NCBI GenBank assembly: GCA_051208035.1
Contig: JBPJFZ010000007.1
Location: 199,973 to 263,972, forward strand
Direction: 5' to 3'
Origin: JACKOB01 sp024234575
Lineage (GTDB): Bacteria; Pseudomonadota; Gammaproteobacteria; Pseudomonadales; Oleiphilaceae
Length of the DNA stretch: 64,000 nt
The notes under the pieces were generated by a model. It saw only the letters and a list, made by a program, of their open reading frames with translations. It was not told where the DNA came from and searched no databases. The first letter of the stretch is position 1. The number at the start of each line of letters is the position of its first letter. This document shows positions 59,374 through 64,000 of this stretch, one piece after another. A program made the translations under genes and the position numbers.

Positions 59374-60189
59374 ATGTCTATTGAAAACAATAAAAATAAC
59401 GATAACGACCGAGAACCCCCAAATAAGGACGAGCTGCCTTTTGTTGCACCATGCCACTTATTGCCAATGAATGCGCCATTAAAATGGATCAAGGAAGGCT
59501 GGCAAGATATCAAAAAGGCACCAAAGCAGAGTTTGACCTACGGTTTTATTTTGTTGCTGCTTAGTTATCTGATCACAGCCTGTAACTACTGGTTTGGCAA
59601 TCTTGGCATGTTTATAGGGTTGATCACCGGGTTCGTATTTCTAGGTCCGATTCTCGCCCTGAATCTTTACTCTATTAGTGCCCGCCTTGAGCGTGGTGCA
59701 CCTAACTCAATCAGTTTGAATTTTAAAGATGCGATATCACAGATCAGTAATGAGATGATATTTACGGTGATTCTTGGCATTGTCTTTCTAATTTGGGCAA
59801 GAGCTGCAACGGGCATTCACATTTTCTTCCCGGAAAACAGTGATGCTAACTGGACGGAGATGCTACTGTTTCTAGGTGTTGGCAGCAGTATTGGCGCGAT
59901 ATTTTGCGCCATTATATTTACTGCGTCGGCTTTTTCTTTGCCAATGCTGCTGGATAAAGACACCGATACGGTTTCTGCTGTCGTCAGCAGTATCAATGCC
60001 GTTCTTAGAAACAAACCCGCGATGATGGTATGGGCGGCAATCATTGTGGGTTGCGTCATTGTGGGGGTTTTAACTGCTTATCTTGCCTTTGTGGTGCTGT
60101 TGCCTTTATTGGGGCACGCGACCTGGCACTCCTATAAGGACACCATTGATGCTAGTGACTGGCCGGATAGAAAGATTGAGGAAGAGTAA
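59374..60189 (+). CDS. DUF2189 integral membrane protein
   Basis: 271 aa. A hydrophilic N terminus of about 45 residues is followed by WIKEGWQDIKKAPKQSLTYGFILLLLSYL, the entry to the DUF2189 domain, and about six helices. Conserved features include FVFLGPILALNLYSISARLERG and the C-terminal LGHATWHSYKDTID, an ending shared with this family. Function unknown. ATG 59374 follows AGGTG by 6 bases. It is convergent with the YIP1-like gene. Confidence 0.87.
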   Translation: MSIENNKNNDNDREPPNKDELPFVAPCHLLPMNAPLKWIKEGWQDIKKAPKQSLTYGFILLLLSYLITACNYWFGNLGMFIGLITGFVFLGPILALNLYSISARLERGAPNSISLNFKDAISQISNEMIFTVILGIVFLIWARAATGIHIFFPENSDANWTEMLLFLGVGSSIGAIFCAIIFTASAFSLPMLLDKDTDTVSAVVSSINAVLRNKPAMMVWAAIIVGCVIVGVLTAYLAFVVLLPLLGHATWHSYKDTIDASDWPDRKIEEE

Positions 60190-60195
60190 CCGGTA

Positions 60196-60807
60196 TCACC
60201 CGGACACAAACACGGGTGAATACCCGAAACTCCAAAGCAGAACAGTACCTACCAGGGTTGCCACTAAATAGATAAGACCCACGGTAAGAATCGAAATGCC
60301 AAACAAAAAAGCTCGCTCTTCGTTAATTCCCATGACAATGGGTAAACCCCGATAAAACAAATAAGCAGAATAGAGGCCCGCAAATAGCAATACGATCATA
60401 TTAAGTAATGGCTCGGGATAAATTAATATGCCCCCGGCTAAAAAAAGCGGTATGCATGCATAGGAAGAGAGAATATAACCGTTCGCGGATTGTTCGTCGG
60501 GCTCTCCTCCATAGGTCTTAGCCATCCAATCTGACAAATAGCCTAAACCAAAAACACCGCAGAGTATGGCTGAATAAGTAAATAAGGTAAGCTCCAATGC
60601 ACTTATGATCGTCAATTTGGTGACAGTGCCATTCCCTATTTGCCAACCCAATTGCGTGGAAGATATAAAGGCACACACTGGGCCGATTGATGCGAGTAAG
60701 GCCAGAAAAATGGCATCAGAAGCTGTGGGACCGCTAACTTCCCGGTGGATTTCACTCCATTCCTGATCAGGGTGCGTGAGAATACCGTAAGCATGACTGA
60801 GGAACAT
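60196..60807 (-). CDS. YIP1-family membrane protein
   Basis: 203 aa with five hydrophobic segments. The start at 60807 (MFLSHAYGILTHPDQEWSEI) fits the YIP1 family, in which a short N terminus with HPxxEW precedes the first helix. GGAAGA is 9 bases upstream. A frame reaching 60930 is rejected as it enters a different remnant. Characteristic segments are YILSSYACIPLFLAGG and LFYRGLPIVMGI. Role unknown. Confidence 0.82.
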   Translation of the reverse strand: MFLSHAYGILTHPDQEWSEIHREVSGPTASDAIFLALLASIGPVCAFISSTQLGWQIGNGTVTKLTIISALELTLFTYSAILCGVFGLGYLSDWMAKTYGGEPDEQSANGYILSSYACIPLFLAGGILIYPEPLLNMIVLLFAGLYSAYLFYRGLPIVMGINEERAFLFGISILTVGLIYLVATLVGTVLLWSFGYSPVFVSG

Positions 60808-60870
60808 AATGGCATCTTCCAAGTTATCGATGCCTTTAATATAGTCTTCGTCTCCATTGGGAGCAACTAA

Positions 60871-61164
60871 CAAAACAACAGCAAACAAAATGGGGTCGTT
60901 TTTGCCTTTGCAGATTTTTGCAAGAGTCAATTTCGTGAAGAAACTGAAATTAGAGGTATTATAAGCGATATTTTCGAATTACTTTTTGGCAGTAAATATG
61001 CTGTTGTGGCACATGCTACTGCTGAGAATAACTTTCGGTCAGAGCAATTTATGGTAGTAATCGAAGAGGTCCAAGAAAAGTTAGCTGAAACTCAATCTTT
61101 ACCCCAGCCAAAATCCGAGCAAGAGTTTGCTATGCGGTTTTCATTTCTAAAAGAATATTTTTAA
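60871..61164 (+). pseudogene. 5'-truncated gene remnant, probably a former integron cassette
   Basis: An open frame of 97 codons with no usable start codon until far downstream, ending at TAA 61162-61164. The product (for example GIISDIFELLFGSKYAVVAHA, then QEKLAETQSLPQ) is protein-like but not recognised. It ends 65 bp before an attC-like site, the usual arrangement of an integron gene cassette. The upstream half appears lost at a junction near 60900. Confidence 0.5.
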
Positions 61165-61229
61165 TGTATGGCATGTAAGCGAAAATACAAATATGTGCAA
61201 TGATTTGTTGGTGGTTCTCCAAATCAGCA

Positions 61230-61340
61230 GGCTAACAAGTTGCTGCTACGGACACAAAACAGTTGGCACCTTTCCTGCGTTCGCTGGCGCTCAGCAACAA
61301 AGGCGCCAACTGTTTTGTGCCGCAGAGCAATGCGTTATGC
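61230..61340 (+). other. attC-like recombination site (orphan)
   Basis: The site runs from GGCTAAC to GTTATGC over 111 bp. The two arms are imperfect inverted repeats: GCTAACAAGTTGCTGCTACGG against the complement of CCGCAGAGCAATGCGTTATG. These are followed by a strong inner stem, CACAAAACAGTTGGCRCC, and unpaired extra bases. This matches integron attC structure (R and L boxes with extrahelical bases). No integron integrase gene is in the window. Confidence 0.75.
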
Positions 61341-61371
61341 ATTATTGAGAGAGTAATGGAACCGATAACAC

Positions 61372-61800
61372 TTGAAGAAGTTGAGCGTGCTGCGGCAGAT
61401 GCACGCCAAACCGATTCTTGATCAGTTCCGTCAGTGGCTGCTGGCTCAACGGCGGTTGGTAACCAACGGGACAGCAACGGACAAAGCCATTGATTACAGC
61501 GTGAAACGCCGGGCTACGCTCATCCGCTATCTGGAGGATGGCAAGATACCCATCGACAACAACTGGATCGAAAACCAGATCCGGCCCTGGGCGCTGGGGC
61601 GCTCGAACTGGCTCTTTGCCGGATCACTGCGCAGTGGTCAGCGGGTAGCTGCCATCATGAGTCTGGTTAAGTCCGCCAAGATTAATGGTCATGATCCGCA
61701 CGCGTATTTCAAGGATGTGCTGGAGCGCTTGCCAACTCAGCTGGCATCAATGGTCAGTGAGCTGCTGCCGCACAATTGGAAAACCACGGGCAAGGTGTGA
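61372..61800 (+). pseudogene. IS66-family transposase (TnpC) 3' remnant
   Basis: From about codon 8 the 142-codon frame matches the C-terminal quarter of IS66 transposases. It shows PILDQFRQWL, then RYLEDGKIPIDNNWIENQIRP (the DDE catalytic Glu region) and LGRSNWLFAGSLRSGQRVAAIMSLVKSAKINGHDPHAYF. The full protein is normally about 500 aa; the N-terminal part, including the DD catalytic residues, is missing. It is joined to a cassette-like start (ATG 61356) in another frame, with the junction near 61372-61395. Confidence 0.85.
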
Positions 61801-61815
61801 TGGTCGAACGCTTAC
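61797..61815 (+). repeat. right terminal inverted repeat of the IS66 remnant
   Basis: GTGATGGTCGAACGCTTAC, overlapping the transposase stop codon, reads GTAAGCGTTCGACCATCAC on the other strand, the usual start of IS66-family ends. The left end and its repeat are missing. Confidence 0.7.
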
Positions 61816-62084
61816 GAAGACCTGAAAGGCGTACTGGAATCTGTATCGCTTGTTGCTATAGTGCCAATAATAATGACTTAAATCATATTGGTAGACTCGC
61901 CTCACATAGTAAACTGAAAAACACGCCTTAGCTTTAGTAGTAGGGGTATATCCCGGTGTGACTCGGCCTCGTCAGGCGGTCACTGCCATTATCCGGGTGC
62001 GAGACCAGTGTTGTTTTTTGCAGATAAGTAACCCAGTTTTTCCTGCATCGTTAAGTCAACAACCCTCTTAAGAAAGGAGATGAG
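61816..62084. other. intergenic region after the IS remnant
   Basis: 270 bp with no gene seen. It must contain the promoter of the DUF1254 gene; AGAAAGGAGATGAG directly precedes its ATG. No terminator or repeat was recognised. Confidence 0.3.
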
Positions 62085-63500
62085 ATGAATAGGTTATTTA
62101 TATTTTGTATTTTTCTGATAAGCATTCTTACGTTGGGGTGTTCAGAAGAAGTCTCGGCACAAGAACCGAGCAAAAATGCCAATCTATCTGATCAGACGAT
62201 AGAGGAGATCGTTAAGCGATCATACCAATATGTGGCAATGTACAATACAAATCAAAAAATGGCGTTGGCTGACTTAGGAGTTACAACAAAAGGCTACAAC
62301 AAGGGTATGCGAAATACCACGTTGCTGGACCATACAGTTGAATTTATCGCCCGCCCGAATAATGACGTGCTTTATCAATTGGCGATGCTCGATCTGAGAA
62401 AAGATGCCATCGTCTTCGAGATTCCAGCCATCGATTCAAGATTTGTTTCAATGATGGCCACCGGATATGACCATTACGTCAATATTCCCATGTCAACAGT
62501 GGATGGTCCTCTTGATAAGCCACAAACCGTACTGTTCTACACAGCGCGAACTGAGCTTTACAAGGGAGCGGATATTGAAGGAATTGATAAGAAGTTTGAG
62601 ATGACTGGCGATTTTGTTTCATTGGTTATGCGGGTGATGCCACATGCAAATGAGCCTGAGCGATACAAACGGATCGTCGGACAGATTAATGCCATCAAGG
62701 CGATTTCATTATCAGAGTATCTTGGAAAGCCTGCACCAAAACTGGAGGAGGCTCGTTTCCCTAAATATGGCGCTACCGACGCTGATATTTATGGAGACAA
62801 TCTATTGGAAGTGATGCAGTTTGTATTTAATCACACCACTTTTGATCCTAATTTTGAGTTGGACAGTAAGGTACTTGCTTTATACGCTCCGCTGGGGGTC
62901 GTACCTGGCAAAGAATTTAACCCCGCGAACGTTGCAAAGATTGATGGCAACAAATTTAGAGCAATATCAATCAAAGTGAGAGACGAACAGATAGCGGTGA
63001 TGGGGAATGATAAATTGGTATCACCGCTCTTGCCTTATCTCTATCTACCCAAGGGCAAGGCGGGGTTAGAGCCATTGTTGTTGGTATCGGTGGTAGGGCC
63101 GATTGGTCAACCAAACAGAGAAGCTGTCTACCCACCAATTAATACGGTAGATGGCGCACCAATGAATGCCATGCATGACTATGTCATTCACATGACTAAA
63201 GATGAGTTGCCCCCGGCGAATGCCTTCTGGTCGTTTACTCTCTACGATGCTGTAAAAGGTTTCTTTATACCCAATGATCGCAAGAAATACAGTGTTGGGG
63301 AAAACGCGGGTAGAAAGCTTAATAAGGATGGAGGTATTGATATTTATATCGCAGCCTCAAAGCCCGATGGTGTGCCGGATGAAAATTGGTTACCTATAAC
63401 CAGGGAAGATCTGGGTCTGACGGTTACGCTTCGAATCTATGCGCCTGACTTGGAGAAGATGAAAACATGGCAAGCTCCCAAGGTTGAACTCTTAAAATAA
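62085..63500 (+). CDS. DUF1254/DUF1214 lipoprotein
   Basis: 471 aa. A lipoprotein signal peptide ends LTLGC (Cys near residue 19). DUF1254 covers about 65-190 (ARPNNDVLYQLAMLDLRKDAIVFEIP, the classic N-x-D-x-xY start, and VSMMATGYDHYVNIP). DUF1214 follows at about 340-455 (DELPPANAFWSFTLYDAVKGFFI and IYIAASKPDGVPDENWLP). The function is unestablished; the protein should be periplasmic and membrane-anchored. AAAGGAG precedes the ATG. It may pair with the truncated outer-membrane gene downstream. Confidence 0.92.
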   Translation: MNRLFIFCIFLISILTLGCSEEVSAQEPSKNANLSDQTIEEIVKRSYQYVAMYNTNQKMALADLGVTTKGYNKGMRNTTLLDHTVEFIARPNNDVLYQLAMLDLRKDAIVFEIPAIDSRFVSMMATGYDHYVNIPMSTVDGPLDKPQTVLFYTARTELYKGADIEGIDKKFEMTGDFVSLVMRVMPHANEPERYKRIVGQINAIKAISLSEYLGKPAPKLEEARFPKYGATDADIYGDNLLEVMQFVFNHTTFDPNFELDSKVLALYAPLGVVPGKEFNPANVAKIDGNKFRAISIKVRDEQIAVMGNDKLVSPLLPYLYLPKGKAGLEPLLLVSVVGPIGQPNREAVYPPINTVDGAPMNAMHDYVIHMTKDELPPANAFWSFTLYDAVKGFFIPNDRKKYSVGENAGRKLNKDGGIDIYIAASKPDGVPDENWLPITREDLGLTVTLRIYAPDLEKMKTWQAPKVELLK

Positions 63501-63711
63501 CCCCTCTTATAGAAGGATTCTGACCAATAAGTTTATCTTAATGTTTCAGAATCCTTTGAAGCGCCCCGTCTGCGCGGCTAACTTTGAGAATAGCGGAAAG
63601 AGGGAAACTCAAAATGCGTGGTTTCTGCTCAATGGCATGGGCTTCCAGTGCTGGGCCGTTGGCATTAATACTTCTACAACTTTCTTTTTGACGTTTAATC
63701 AAGGAATACGC

Positions 63712-63876
63712 ATGAAAAAAGTCATAATTGCTGGACTGCTGCTTGTGGTATCCAGAGCCGGGGTGGCGGCTGAGACCGAGCAATGGCAATTTAACCTGAC
63801 CCCGTATTTCTGGTTTCCCGGTGTGGATGGAGAGGTGACAGCCGTAGCAGGCTTGCCCGCGGACGAATTTAAATAG
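63712..63876 (+). pseudogene. truncated outer-membrane protein (N-terminal fragment)
   Basis: 54 codons: a signal peptide ending VAA-ET, then QWQFNLTPYFWFPGVDG, the first strand of a beta-barrel family that is normally about 250 aa. It stops at TAG 63874-63876 after LPADEFK. AAGGA precedes ATG 63712, so it was a real gene. The sequence changes character right after the stop, suggesting an insertion or deletion. Confidence 0.65.
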
Positions 63877-64000
63877 TCGCCCCTGAAAAATAACCAACTC
63901 GTTGATTGTTAATGTTTATTGGGTGTATGGCTCAACTATTTCGACCGGAGCTAGTATAATCAGTTTACTTTTTCTGGTCGAAATAACTCAAAAATGCGTT
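63877..64000. other. window end with an inverted repeat
   Basis: TATTTCGACC (near 63936-63945) and GGTCGAAATA (near 63976-63985) are perfect 10-bp inverted repeats about 30 bp apart. They may be part of a mobile-element end or a hairpin. Too short to decide. Confidence 0.35.

Noticed and set aside
61816..62084. Possible riboswitch before the DUF1254 gene
   Set aside because: No conserved riboswitch core or terminator hairpin could be recognised.

Overview
The window looks like chromosomal DNA of a marine gammaproteobacterium outside the enterics. The family mix points to a Cellvibrionales/Alteromonadales-type genome: a proteobacterial dedicated sortase system, an MMPL exporter beside a DUF1302 outer-membrane protein, DUF4442, a patatin with DUF3336, DUF2237, and an acyl-CoA-binding protein. 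The exact taxon cannot be read from the sequence. GC content looks moderate by eye.

Region 1 (about 1-30.7 kb) is a complete exopolysaccharide (EPS) and biofilm locus whose gene content closely parallels the Vibrio fischeri syp cluster. It holds glycosyltransferases, a Wzx flippase, a Wzy/O-antigen-ligase protein, an asparagine-synthase-like enzyme, a hexapeptide acyltransferase, a Wzz-type co-polymerase, and a glycosyltransferase fused to the initiating phosphoglycosyl transferase (SypQ+SypR in one protein). A regulatory and export block follows: STAS protein (SypA-like), OmpA lipoprotein (SypB), SLBB export protein (SypC), CpsD-like ATPase (SypD), PhnD-like binding protein, hybrid kinase with Hpt, RsbW-REC-PP2C protein (SypE) and a LuxO/SypG-type sigma-54 activator. 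At least seven sigma-54-like -24/-12 promoters lie in the locus. Each has a TTGCA-N3-TGCAA-like or SypG-like site about 50-90 bp upstream, which suggests one regulon under the local activator. A diguanylate cyclase and a NYN protein are interspersed.

Region 2 (30.8-40.3 kb) is housekeeping and accessory: a stand-alone integrase N-terminal domain, an acyl-CoA-binding protein, DUF4442, the four-gene dedicated sortase system (pdsS, pdsR, VIT/vWA target, class GN sortase), a chalcone-isomerase-like protein, a SpoU-type methyltransferase and a DCC thioredoxin-like protein.

Region 3 (40.3-50.5 kb) carries a MarR regulator with ATGCATATGCAT operators, an MMPL transporter fused to a LolA-like domain, a DUF1302 protein and an alpha/beta hydrolase. 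A patatin phospholipase, a Tim44-like protein and a fatty-acid hydroxylase follow.

Region 4 (50.6-64 kb) shows more decay and mobility: an RTX protein split at a G-run, a degraded GNAT/nitrilase gene, DUF2237, a Kef-type antiporter, an AckA-PduL fusion, and tRNA-Arg(TCG) preceded by a duplicated tRNA 5' half. Two polytopic membrane proteins, a cassette remnant with an orphan attC-like site, an IS66 remnant, a DUF1254 lipoprotein and a truncated outer-membrane protein complete the window.
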